Source of the DNA: Chrysomallon squamiferum
Lineage: Eukaryota; Mollusca; Gastropoda; Neomphalida; Peltospiridae
Reading direction: 5' to 3'
Assembly: GCA_012295275.1 (NCBI GenBank)
Contig: CM022678.1
Span: 19,260,640-19,324,639, forward strand
DNA length: 64,000 nucleotides
The notes under the pieces were generated by a model, which searched no databases, had not been told where the DNA came from, and was given only the letters and a program-made list of their open reading frames with translations. A program made the translations under genes and the position numbers. Of the stretch, positions 48,534 through 62,092 are shown piece after piece (position 1 is the first letter of the stretch; the number at the start of each line of letters is the position of its first letter).

Positions 48534-50638
48534 TTACAAATTGACGTCAGCATCAACAAGAAGTGGAAAAGTTTCCAGCAGCCAGTCCACTGCAGTTTTG
48601 TCGTCTGCTTTGTCTGGTGGAGTTGTTCCTGTTTTGAAATCATTCAGTTCAGTGACTTTGAAGTCTCTCCTGATTTCAAGCATACAATCATCATCCTCTC
48701 ATTTCTGGTAGCAGTTGCTATTGCCAAATCAATCACCTGTTTCCAGTGTGTGTTTGGGGTATCCGAATTAACAACTACAACAATGCATCGAATAAGAGGC
48801 ATCAGTTGTTCGTAAAAATAGATATCATCCATTCCTTCAAACGAAAGCTCATCATTTCTCGTGACTTTGAGACCTGTATAGTCTTGTATAACTTGCTGAA
48901 TCTTGTTTGAAATGTGAGATGTTTCCCAATCGTCTTTGTCATGAAGAATCGTGACATCAGCGCCATTTATTTCATCTTCTTTGTTCGTTTTGTAATAGAA
49001 CTTAAAAATCCTCCTGAAACATGACCAAGCCTTACCCGGTGACTCGTCTGTTGATAAGATATGCTGTGCTGTTTTCAGGTAAACTCGACTGATTAAAGGA
49101 ACAACCTTATCAGCTTCTTGGGTGCCCATCAGCAGACTTGCACAGAGTCTGGCATTTTCGAATTCTTTTTTATTAAGATATTCTTCTGTAATTCTAACCC
49201 AGTCCTCTAGTCCTTGTTCTTGGTTTTCAGACTTCTGATGAATCGGAAGAAAATGGGCTAATTCACTGATCATACAGTAGATACCTTCAACTTGCCACGG
49301 CATTGGTACTTCAGGTAGACCATTCGTTTGCATCACCAAATCAGTTACAGTTTTAAAATAAGAGCGATATTTGTAAAGCACTTCAGGCGAAGAAGCTTCT
49401 ATAGCAAGAATTTTGTAGTTTATCACTTCTTTCCTTAGCAAAGCCTTTTCGTCTGAAGAAAGACCCCTATTTTTACATTTTTACTTTTTTTACACAATTC
49501 CATAAAGGCAGAAATTTCATAGAATGGGTATGTATCAGCTTCCGTTCCTTCTATTACACCTCTTAAGACGGATTCAGCAGCTTCAAAGAATTTATTAGTG
49601 ATGTAAGCGGAAGCCAAGTCATGTGCCGCATCAAAATTTGTGCCGTGTGTGATTTCAACGGCCTGTTTTAAAGTTTCTATCGCACGCTGAAATGTTGTCC
49701 TGTTCCTTTTTTGTTTCGATTTTCTCAGAAGAACCTTTCCCAGCTGATGAAGAGCATTGCCTGTAAGCAGAAGCCTGACTGACTCTTCTAACAGTCTCTC
49801 AGCTTTATCCAGTTGCTTTGTGTTTAGGAAATGCTTACCGCAGCTAGAAAGCACAAAGTGGACGTGTTTGCCTAAATCAAGAGCTTTCTGGAAATGTCCT
49901 CGCGCGAAAGCAGTCGAGTTTGTTTGTGCACCTCTTCTACCAGCTTTTTATCTTCAAATGGCGTCCATCCAAATTCAAGCCGTTTCGCTAATTCCCCAAG
50001 CTCGGCATACGCCATGGCATTCAATGGTTCTGGACCTTTACTGCCGACATCCTGGAGCAGTTTGCAGCATCTGACAGCGTATTCAACGACATCCACACCT
50101 GACTGAATTGAATAGCTTTGAGCGGACAAAGATCGCCTAAGTGTTAGACCCTCTCCAAATTTCCACTCGTATTCTTCCGAATAGTTCTGATTTACTTTTC
50201 TGTACAACTTCAGAGCCTTTGGATAAGAAGCTGTCGAGATCCTAGCGTAGAAATAAGCAAGTTCAGCTTCAGCTACAGCAAGCATCCTGTCAAGGTCTCC
50301 AACCAGGTTTTCCAATTTGATTAATTCTGATTCAGCAGAACGGTCGTCTACTTTCTGCAGAAAACGCACACGGTTTGCACGAGCTACAATGTTACTAGGG
50401 TCATGACGACAGACTTTTAAATTTATCTCAATTGCCTTGTCTCGATCTCCTAGCAAAAACAGCAAGAAGGAAATAAAATTGTCTTCTCGATTTCTTTCCA
50501 TCTCTTCTTCTTGTTCTCCTTGTAACTTTTCAAGAACTTTTTCTCTGTGCTGTTTTGAGCAGAACATGAGATATGTGAGGTGAAAGGAGTGAGGAAATGA
50601 TTGTAATCTCTTTTCGAAGGAAATATCATCATCCGTAG
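48534..50638 (-). pseudogene. TPR-TIR protein gene 3 (IFIT-like), three frameshifts
   Basis: Duplicate of gene 1 within block R, almost identical in all three intact stretches. The exon follows TTTTGTTTTCCAG and reads TDDDISFEKRL. Lesions against gene 1 are: (1) one base lost near 49896, in the codons for EEYFQ; (2) a net 4-bp loss near 49480, where KIRFEKSKNRG is replaced by low-complexity T/A sequence; (3) one base lost near 48660, cutting the TIR-like part after IVCLKSGET. The frames are about 50567-49872, 49854-49435 and 49441-48644. Where gene 1 is frameshifted (12983), gene 3 is intact, so the two complement each other in sequence quality. It has the same domain order: TPR superhelix, then TIR-like ADVTILHDKDDW and LIRCIVVVVNSD. 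It is likely non-functional if the indels are real. Confidence 0.82.
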
Positions 50639-50762
50639 CTGGAAAACAAAATAATTCAAGTGTGGCAGTTTTCTGAAGTAAAAGTATTTTCTAAAAATAT
50701 GTTTGATCTTTTATTTTTTTTATTAAACTGACGAGGAGTAATGATAATATATTGTTTTAACC

Positions 50763-51332
<570 letters not shown>

Positions 51333-51532
51333 NNNNNNNNNNNNNNNNNNNNNNNNNNNNNNNNNNNNNNNNNNNNNNNNNNNNNNNNNNNNNNNNNNNN
51401 NNNNNNNNNNNNNNNNNNNNNNNNNNNNNNNNNNNNNNNNNNNNNNNNNNNNNNNNNNNNNNNNNNNNNNNNNNNNNNNNNNNNNNNNNNNNNNNNNNNN
51501 NNNNNNNNNNNNNNNNNNNNNNNNNNNNNNNN
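51333..51532. other. Assembly gap, 200 N
   Basis: Exactly 200 undetermined bases. Sequence on the left runs as block R in direct orientation; on the right all repeat units are in reverse orientation. A round size suggests a gap of unknown true length. Confidence 0.98.
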
Positions 51533-51772
51533 ATATATACAAAACTGAAAAGGTAAAGCTAACAGTGTTTGACTGTTCAAAATGGAAAGTAGAAAGAAGT
51601 CGTTTATATAACACTGACAGTTACTTTCGCAGTAAGGAACATCGAGATAATTAAATAATATTTTATTCTTTACTTGTGCATTAAAATATAAAATTAATTG
51701 ACGAATTACCTAGTCTAGACTATAACTACAAGAAAGTGTAATACACAAATATTAGTATCATCATCATCATCA

Positions 51773-51824
<52 letters not shown>

Positions 51825-52114
51825 TTGATGCAGTAGACTTGGTATTTCTCGGTGGGTTCACTGACTGGGAAATGTGTCCTATTTCTCTAATTAGTCACCT
51901 GTGCTTTGACTTTGTTTAATCATTTTCGCGAAAATTACTATTGCGTAGTTTCAGTTTTTTTATTCATATTTACTAAATAACCAAATTTAGTTGAAAATAT
52001 TGTTCAAGTTAGGATTAAAAAATATACCTTATTCACAAATTGTATTTAGTTTTATTTTCTTCAGATTAGAACTCTACAATAGAAAAATAGATGATGATTA
52101 TGATGATGATGATG

Positions 52115-52157
<43 letters not shown>

Positions 52158-52733
52158 TAATAATGCCTCATGAACAGTTTCCTTTGGCATTCCAAATAAT
52201 ATTTTCTTTAATATTTAAACCTGAACGGAATATTACAGCATTAGACAACACATTTTACACAGCTTTTATCCTCTTTCTGAACAGATTCGTGGAATTCAAA
52301 GAGGAAAGTAGAAAAACGTCGCTCACAGAAGACTGACGGTTAGTTTTGGATAAAGGAACATCCAGAGAGATCGTGTAAGTTTGATTTAAAATTTCTTATT
52401 CCGATCTTATACTTTATCTTTAACTAATAGTTTATTCATTACTTGTCCATTAAATCATGACTATGGTTCAAGAATAGTTAACTGATATATAACATATAAT
52501 TACAATTAAGTGAAATATAAAAATACCCAAGGTTATTTAAAATGTTGAAACAGTCACTTTTAAAAAAAAATTATATTCCGGCCCAAAACTATACATGTGT
52601 GATTCATCAACTTTAAATAAATAGAGAATGAAAACTACAGCAGCTAATGCTGATATAAAGGCAACACAAAAATTACCTTTTTTTGTTTTCATTCTTCAGT
52701 TTTATTTTATTTTATTTATTTGTTTATTTATTA

Positions 52734-52788
<55 letters not shown>

Positions 52789-53181
52789 TTATGTAAACAG
52801 TTTTGACACACTAGACATGACAATTCTCGATGTTTTCATTGATCCGAATATTTATCGTGTTTCTCATATTTCCCGAGAATTTGTCACGTGTGCTTTGACT
52901 TTGCTTAATCACGTTCTCGAAAATTGATAGCGAAATTACACAGAAAACAAGTATATAAATTTAGCGTTAACTTTTGTATTTCACATCACATTTCTAAATA
53001 CGTTCGTTCATCAAGTATCTAGTTACACAAACCACATAAATTCGCTGAACGAACGTACACCTTATACTTCTATTTCCACGAAAACTACTAGTGTGTATTT
53101 TCAGTTTTTTAATCACGTTTATTAAACAACTAAATTTACAGAAAATACTATTCAAGTTAGTATTAAAAAATATCTTATGAA

Positions 53182-53230
<49 letters not shown>

Positions 53231-53560
53231 TACTGCACACCGTTTCACACAGTTGACATGGTTTTTCATTGATCCGAATATTTAGCATATTTCTCGAATT
53301 TCACGAGAATTAGTCACGTGTGCTTTGACTTTTTAAAATCATGTTCACGAAAATTAATAGTTAAATTAGATAGAACGAAAATATATAAAGTTTGCTTTAA
53401 ATCTGGTTATTATACATTTCTAAAAGCTTTGATCAACCAGTATCTAGTTACACAAACCAGATATTGGCTGAACGAACGTATACCTTGTTCTTTTACTGAT
53501 GCCTGGTTTCACTTTGTTTAATCACGTTTACTAAATAACTAAATTTCAAGTTATGGTTTA
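51533..53560 (-). repeat. Reverse-oriented repeat units, no gene
   Basis: Modules B (about 52365), C (about 52880 and 53300) and microsatellites (51758-51822, 52091-52160, 52737-52789, 53184-53232) appear as reverse complements of the unit in the 15-26 kb array. No exact partner segment in this window was identified. Confidence 0.7.
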
Positions 53561-53657
53561 GAAATGTATCTTTTTAACTAATTTTATTTAGTTTCATTTC
53601 TCTACAGACTAAAACCCTCAAAGAAAAACAACAACAAAAAAACAGCAAACAAACAAC

Positions 53658-53689
<32 letters not shown>

Positions 53690-54973
53690 GCATTAATAGG
53701 AATAATCATAATAATGCCTCATGAACCGTTTTCTCTGGGATTCCAAATAATATTTTCTTTAATATTTAAACCTAAGGGGAATATTCCCTTGTTAGAACAC
53801 ATTTTTACATAGTTTTTACAATAGTCATATCGTCTATCTGAACAGATTCGTGGAATTTCAAACGAAAGTAGAAAGAAGTCACTTATATAACACTGACAGT
53901 TAGTTTCGCAGTAAGGAACATTCAGAGAGAACGTGTAAGTTTGAGTTAAAAAATCTTATTCCGATCATATACATTATACTTAACTAAGAATTTATTCATT
54001 ACTTATCCATTAAGTTAACTGATATAATAAGTTATAACTACAATTAAGTGCAATATACAAATACCCACGAAGCAAATAACAGAACAAATTAACACAAAAT
54101 TCAGCTTAGTTCAAAACCGTAAGAAAATGTAAATCGATGATAAAATTTTGATAGCCTAATAAAAATTAGAATCTTTTAAAGGTAAAACAAATATTGGGTT
54201 GTCTTTCTTTTTCTCTTTTTCATTTTATTTTTTTTTAATTCTTTTTTCATTTTTATGTAATTTAATTTAAAATTGTGAAGCAGGTCATTTTGTTTATTAT
54301 TTTCTGGCCAAACACTCCAGTGTTGTGATTCCTCAAATTAAAATAAATAGAGAAAGAAAACTAAGTAGAGATGTGAGTTCTGTACAGGATAGTATTATTT
54401 CATCCGAACGACCATCACAGCAGCTATAGGAATCGAAGTATTTCATTTTATTTTTCGATATTCTTCTTCTTCTTCTTCTTCTTATTATTATTATTAATGT
54501 TGTTGTTGTTGCTGCTGATCTTGTTCTTGCTGTTGTTGTTGCTGTTATTGAACTAAATGGAACAAGAAGAGACCACTCATATTTTTCTATTTTTTCTTAC
54601 GTACACTCAGTAGACTTGCTATTTCTAAACGTGTTCACTGAAACGAATATATGTATGTGGCTCGTTTTTCTAATTCCACGAAAATTAGTCACATGTGCTC
54701 TGACTTTATGTAATCACGTTCGCTAAAATTAATAGTTAAATTACGTAGAAAATAAATATATAAAGTTACCATTAAAATATTGATTTCACAACCCATTTCT
54801 AAATACGTTCATTCATTCAGCATCTAGTTACACAAACCTGATACATTCCACGAAAATTACTGATGCGTGGTGTCACTTTATTTAACCACCTTTACTAAAT
54901 AACAAAATATCTTATTCAGAATTTTATTTAGTTTTATATCTCTGCAGATTACAACACTGAGAAGAAAAACAGA

Positions 54974-54990
54974 TGATGATGATGATGATG

Positions 54991-55026
<36 letters not shown>

Positions 55027-55040
55027 GTAGTAGTAGTAAT
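54974..55040. repeat. (ATG)n(AAT)n(AGT)n compound microsatellite
   Basis: Inverted counterpart of 22385-22469, with an added AGT end. Confidence 0.9.
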
Positions 55041-56249
55041 TATAACAATAATAATGTCACATCCAGTTTTCTCTGGCATTCCAAATAAGATTTTCTTTAG
55101 TATTTAAACTTAAACGGAATAATACAGTATTAGGAGTATTTAAATAATGGGAAGGTAAATATTTTTCTTTTAATTATTATTATTTTTCTGCCTTGTTAAA
55201 TTTAAAATCAAGACTCGTCTTTTAGTTCACTGTTGTCTGTTGTCTTACTATTTTCACAGGTGTAATTTACAGAACAAGATGAATCAGCTTTATGGATAGT
55301 TCTAGCATCTCCCGATTGCTATATTTCTTCTACATTTCAGTGACCTAATTTCGTACACTCATTTCTGTTTCTGTATTGTTATATATATATACATATCGGC
55401 TGACAGCTGTAGTGTTTTTAACTCATGTTGGCTGATAAAAGTGAATAACAGTTAGAACTGCTGTGAGTCCTAGTGTTATAATATAAAAAAAAAAAAAGAA
55501 AAAAAAAAAAAAATATGAGTTGTTTGTTGGTTAGCTTTAGTTCAGGCGAGGGAAACCTTTTTTCTTTAGATACACAACGAGTTCACTAAGAAGAGCCATG
55601 GTGTTTACAAACGTGCTCATTCATCCGAATAGTTAGCTTATTTTTCTACTTCCACGAAAATTAGTCACGTGTGCTCTGACTTTGTTTGATCACGTTCGCG
55701 AAAATCAATAGTTAAATTGCGTAGAAACTAAATATATAAAGTTAGCTTTAAAATATCACATTTCTAAATGCGTTCATTAATCTAGCATCTAGTTACAAAA
55801 ACCCCAATAAGTTCGCTGAAGTAACGCACTTCTATTTCCAGGAAAATTACTAATGCGCTCTTTCAGTTTGTTTAATCACGTTTACTAAATAACAAAATTT
55901 AGTGGAATTTACTGTTCAAGTCAGGATTAAAAAATATATCTTATTAAACCATTTTATTTAGTTTTATTTTCTGTTGTCACGCAACAAGGTTATTACAATA
56001 CCTTATCAGGTAACTTCTTTTATATAGTTTAACTTGTGCATTAAAATATAAAATTCATTCATTATATATTCAAGTTATAACTACCAGGAAATGTAATATA
56101 CAAATGCACAAGAAGCAAATAACACAAACTTCATCTTAGTTCAGAAAAGACTAGTTCACATAAATTGATTCGAAGGTTTACTGAAACCAATAGGATTTTG
56201 ATAGCCTAATAAAAGTTAAGATTTATAGAACCGTGAGGGAAAAAATATC

Positions 56250-56347
56250 ATTATTATTATTATTTGTATGATTATTATTATTATTATTATTATTTGTATG
56301 ATTATAACTATTATTATTATTATTATTAGTAGTAGTAGTAGTAGTAT
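56250..56347. repeat. (ATT)n(AGT)n compound microsatellite
   Basis: Inverted counterpart of 21082-21202. Confidence 0.9.
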
Positions 56348-57999
56348 ATATATTTTTTTACTTTTAAAATCAAAACGCAGGTCATTTCTGAAACAAACAC
56401 AATACAGCTGTAACTCCTCAAAATAATATAAAAATAAAAACAAATCCTACTAAAAACTGTTTAGTAAATACTTATTATATCTCCCGGGTCACTTTTCTGG
56501 CTATATTTCATGTATATTTCAAAGAACTAATTTCGCACACACGTTTTTGTTCATGCAGTGTTTTATGTCGCTTATAGGTGCGATATTTTTGATTCATGTA
56601 GGCTGATAAAAGTGATTAACATGTAGAATTGTTGATCCTAGTGTTTTTGGATAACAAAATCGAAATATGAGTTGTGTATAGGTTAGGTTTAGTTCAAGCG
56701 AGGGAAACATGTTTTTTTTGTTTGTTTGTTTACATAGTCAGCGAGTTCACAAAGTATTCATGATATTTCTAAACGTGTTCGTTGATCCGAATACCTGAAC
56801 ATAGTTTATTTTCCTACTTCCACGAAAATTAGTCACGTGTCCTGTGACTTTGTGTGATCACGTTCGCCAAAATTAATAGATATATAACATTTCTAAATAC
56901 GTTCATTCATCCAGCTGAAGGAATGTAAACTTTGAAACAAGATCTCGTAAATTGACGGGAATCTTCTTTATTTTTTATTTTTGTAAGATCAGAAGAATGG
57001 GAAGGTTTCTGTAAGAGTAAGATTTTGATGGCCTAATAAAAGATTAGTATTTCTTTTTTTAATTATTATTTTATTTTTTGCATTATTAAATTTAATATTT
57101 AGAAACATGTAATTTCGTTCATTATTCTTTGACCCAACCTATGAAGCTGTGATTCCTCCAATTAATACTAGCTGTAATTCTTGCATATTTCAATGACCGG
57201 ATTCCAAACACTCGTTTCTGTTTCTGTGTTGTTTTATAGCGGCTGATAGTTGTGACAAAGCTAACACCGAGATTTTTTTGTTTTAGTTATTTCATTTTTG
57301 TATTATTCAATTTGAAATGTCGAAGCAAGTCATTTGTTTCATTGTTCTCAGCCTCAAACATTAGACATGTGTAATTTCTGTAAGTTATGGAAGAAATATT
57401 AATTCTAATAGAAACTGCTTCGTAAATATATCTTAGATATACCGGGTCTCTCTTATCGCTCTATTTCTTGCATGTTTCAATGACTTAACTTGACACACCC
57501 GTCTTTGTTTGTGTATTTTTATGTATCGGCTGACAGCAGTCATACTTCTAACTTATGTACGCTGATAAAAATAAACAAGAATGTGAAACATTTGTGATTC
57601 TTCAAATTCCTAGTGTTATTAGACAAAAGAGTCGAAATATTTGTTTTTTATGCGGTAGGTCTTATTTTATGTTAACGAGACTAAAAGGAACTGTAACGCA
57701 CGAAAAAATGTATACAAAGCGATTTCACTCTGTAGACACGATATTTCTAAATATGTTCACTGATTCGCATGTTTACTCTGTTTCTCTAATTTCACGAAGA
57801 TTATTCACTTTCTTTAATCACGTTCATGGAAATTAATAGCTAAAGTAGGTAGAAAGTAAACAGGTAAAAATGGCATTAAAATATGTACTTGATATCACGT
57901 TTATAAATGCATTCATTAAAACCTCCATCTACTCAAACAATCAGAATAAATTCGCTACAGTATAGTTTATTTCCCATAACACCAACCATAAACTTAAAA

Positions 58000-58560
58000 C
58001 ATTTCACAGTCCAACCAAATTGGAGACGGAATTAGCGTATTCTGTTGGAGTTATCTGTCCTGTCATGAGGAGCATTTGCTGTTGGCGCATGTCAGAGTCG
58101 AGTTGCTGGTATTTCCTACGTTTATGTTATCCTGTATGTAGAGGGTAGCTGGACGGTCTTTCTGCCAACATCGCCTTGTGAACACTTCCGTTATATCGGC
58201 GATTTTTTATTCTAAAATTTACAGCCGATATAAACCAAATTGTCACCACCATGAGAATTTGCCAGTCTGTATGATTTGTGTTTTGTTTGGCGGGTGCATA
58301 CCGATGCTGAACAATCATAGGTCACGTGTACAGAGATGTGTACATGTATTACATGTAAGCTGCAACATATTTAAAAACAGGTTTTGACACTGACTACAGC
58401 GACTGAAGCGTTTAGCCGTATCACATAATCCAGGTGCGAATAATAGCGACATTGTAGACTGCTTAACAGTGAGTGATCACGTGAATATCATAAACCAGCA
58501 GGACAAACTGGGACGTCGATAGAATAAAGACTCTATAACTGGTCGACCTAAGTGAAAAAA
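58000..58560. other. Inverted copy of the non-repetitive island
   Basis: Reverse complement of 18880-19440 with only a few differences, including the 10-bp inverted repeat (TTATATCGGC ... GCCGATATAA) at about 58191-58233. No gene recognised. Confidence 0.5.
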
Positions 58561-59783
58561 AAGAAAAGAAGTAGAAATAATAAAAGAGAAAAAGGCTTTT
58601 TCAAGTTAATATAAGTAAACACAGATACGAATAAAGTAAATTATGAAGATATCTACTAGCGTATTTCATTTCATTTGAGAATAAAATATATTTAGAATTT
58701 TAATACCGCCTGGCATATACTTACAAATAAATAAAGGTGTACATTGTACATGTATCCTTTAATGTAAATAAGTAATTTTTATTTTCGAATTTAACTAGTG
58801 ACAGAGTCAGTGCTACGTCTGGACACACCCGAACCTAAAGAGTTGAAGTCTTGGAAGCCATAGCTTCCGTGAAAATGACATCTCGATAACAGAAACCACT
58901 TCATACAGAAAGACGAGTAGAGTTTAAAAAGAAAGTAGAAAGTTGTCGGTTACCTAACATTGATGGTTTGATCTGAAGTAAGCAACATGAAGCGAGAACG
59001 TTCAAGTTTGGTTTAAAAATTCAAATTCGCTCATGTACTTTATTTTTAACTAATAGTTTACTCATTATTGGTCCATTAAATCATAACTATAATTCACGAA
59101 TAGTTAGCTGATTTATACGTAACAACTACCTACAAGGAAGTGTAATATGGAAATACCCAAGAAACAATAACAACAAGAAATTAACTGAACATTCAACCTT
59201 ATCTCAGAAACACGTAAATCTATTAGAAGTTTTTGTAACCAGTAAAATTGTGATATCCTTATACAAATTTGTATTATATAAAGAGAAAATAATGGCTTTT
59301 TCTTCTTTTTTCTTTTCTCTTTTGTTTTTAAATTACTTTTTTAATTCATATTTAATTTACTTTAAAATTTTGAAGTAGGCCATTTTGTTTATTATTCTCT
59401 GGCCTAAACATTACACAGCTGTGATTACTCAAATTTATACAAATAGAAATAGAAAACTTTGCCACTACAAACTGTTTTATAAATATCCCTTACATCTTGT
59501 TAGTCTCTTGCACATTTCTTGGACATTTCAACGTGCTAATTTCACACACTCGTTTCTCTTTCTGTATGGTTATATATCGGCTCATAGCTGTGATAGTTTT
59601 AATTCATACAGGCTGATCAAAGCCAATAGCATGAAGAATATTTGAGAGTCCTACTGTTATTAGATTAAAAAGTAGAAATGTAGGTTAGGATTATTTCATG
59701 CGAGCGAAACTGACGTGAACTATGACAATCGAAACATTTTATTTTGTTTTAGTTATTATTACCCTTCTGCTTATCCTCATCTG

Positions 59784-59785
<2 letters not shown>

Positions 59786-59834
<49 letters not shown>

Positions 59835-59865
59835 GTTATTGTTGTTGTTGTTGATGTTGTTGTTA
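59786..59865. repeat. (ATT)n(GTT)n compound microsatellite
   Basis: Inverted counterpart of 17553-17643. Confidence 0.95.
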
Positions 59866-60487
59866 TTATTTCCTGGAAACCGTTTTCGCACACTAGACGT
59901 GGTATTTTTGAATGTGTTCGTTGAATCGAATATTTGCCCTACATCTCTAATTCCACGAAAATTAGTCACGAGTACTTTCATTTTTTTAAATCAGTATCGC
60001 GAAAATTTGTAGCTAAATTATGTAAATATAGAAAGTTAGCTTTATTTTTTAGTATTTAATATTACATTTGTATATGCGTTGATTAATTCAGTATTTAGTT
60101 ACACAAACAAAATAAATTCGCTGGACGAATGTTCATCTTATTTTTTCTAATTGCACGAAAATTACTAATTCATCTTTTCAGTTTGCTTAGTCCCGTTCGC
60201 TAAATTGCTAAATTTCGTACAAAATAATATTTAAGTTTGTATAAAATATACATCAGTTTCACGAATTGCCTTTTGACATATAAGAGTTATTACTAGAAAG
60301 AATTATAATAAAAATAACACAAAGCGTTAATTTAAAAGTTCAGCATAGCTCAGAAAATACCACGTCTCTTAAATGGACGGGAATTATTTTTTGAATCACT
60401 ATAATATTGAGAAGTCGAAAGTTTCATTTTTCTGAAGAAGATTGAAAAAAGGAAAAGAAACAGAAAACTAACGAAAAAAAAATTAAG

Positions 60488-60511
60488 AATAATAATAATA
60501 GTAACAATAAC

Positions 60512-60564
<53 letters not shown>

Positions 60565-60591
60565 TCATCATCATCATCATCATAATAAACG
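60488..60591. repeat. (AAT)n(ATC)n compound microsatellite
   Basis: Inverted counterpart of 16843-16938. Confidence 0.95.
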
Positions 60592-61541
60592 CCTTCATGA
60601 ATTTGATATAGCTTTCCCGATAAGAATGTTTTCTTTAATATTTAAACCTACACGTAGCATTACTGTATTAGGAAACATTCCTCATATGGCTTTTACGGTG
60701 ATTTTCTCCTGCTGTAGAAGCGATTCTTGGAATTTAAAAAGGAAAGAAGAAAGTAGTCGCTTACACAACACTGACGGTTAATTTCGGAGTTAGGGACATC
60801 CAGAGAGAACATGGAAGTTTCATTTACGATATGTTTTTCGATCATATGCTTTAAATTTACCTAACAGAATATCCATTAAATTATAAATATAATTAACGAA
60901 TAATTTATTGATATATAAGAACTACAGCGACAACTACAAGGACGTATAATACGCTAAGATACATGACATAAACAGCACAAGAAATTAAATTAAAATCAGT
61001 TTGGCTCATAAGTAATAAGATCACGTAAACCGATCAGAACACGTTTTGGAAACAGTAAGATTTTGGTGGGCAAATAAAATTTAATATTTATATCAGAGCA
61101 AGACGTACATTTTCTTCGTTACTTTTTTATTTCATTAATTATTTTCTTTTTGTATTATTAATTTTAAAATATAGACTCATGTCATTTCTTAGATTATTAT
61201 CTGACTCAAACTCTACACAGCTCTGAATCGTCGAAACAGTACAAAGAGAAAAAGAAAACATCCCACTACAAACTGCTTTACACATGTTTATTACATGTTA
61301 ATGGACTCTTTACTCGATTTACTTGTTGCGTTTTTCAGTGACCTAATTTCACACACCCGTCACTGTTTCTGTATTGTTATATATCGGCTGATATTCAAAC
61401 TGGTGACTCATGTCAGCTGACACAGGTGAATAAGAACGCAGGGCCTGCTAGTGTTAACAGATAAAAATTATAAACACGAGATATGTATAGATTAGGACAT
61501 ATTTCATATGAATGAAACGAAAAGTAATTATTAGAAACGAA

Positions 61542-61560
61542 CAATATTATTATTATTATT

Positions 61561-61604
<44 letters not shown>

Positions 61605-61615
61605 TATTATTATTA
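61542..61615. repeat. (ATT)n microsatellite
   Basis: Inverted counterpart of 15883-15960. Confidence 0.9.
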
Positions 61616-61837
61616 AGCATTTTATTCTGTGACCCAAGCATAGACAGCTACAATTGCTCAACATTACAGAAAAAAGAAAAAATCCAACTACAAACTAATC
61701 TATAAATAACTATTACTTCTCCCCGGTGTTCATACTCGCAAGGTTTCTTACATATTTCAGTGACCTAGATTCACACACCCGATTCTGTATTATAATACAT
61801 CGGTTGATAACGCTCAAGATAGCTATAATAGAGAGAT

Positions 61838-61969
<132 letters not shown>

Positions 61970-62079
61970 CGGTTAAAACCATATATTATCATTACTCCTC
62001 GTCAGTTTAATAAAAAAAATAAAAGATGAAACATATTTTTAGAAAAGACTTTTACTTCAGAAAACTGCCACTTAAATGT

Positions 62080-62092
62080 TTTTGTTTTCCAG
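62080..62092 (+). promoter_or_regulatory. 3' splice site of gene 4 large exon
   Basis: TTTTTGTTTTCCAG ends at 62092, directly before CTACGGATGAGGAC, as in the other three copies. An ATG at 62026 lies in the presumed intron and is probably not the start. Confidence 0.8.

Noticed and set aside
62026-62092. ATG at 62026 as the gene 4 start
   Set aside because: It lies before the conserved acceptor, and the matching sequence in genes 1 and 3 does not give a conserved N-terminus.
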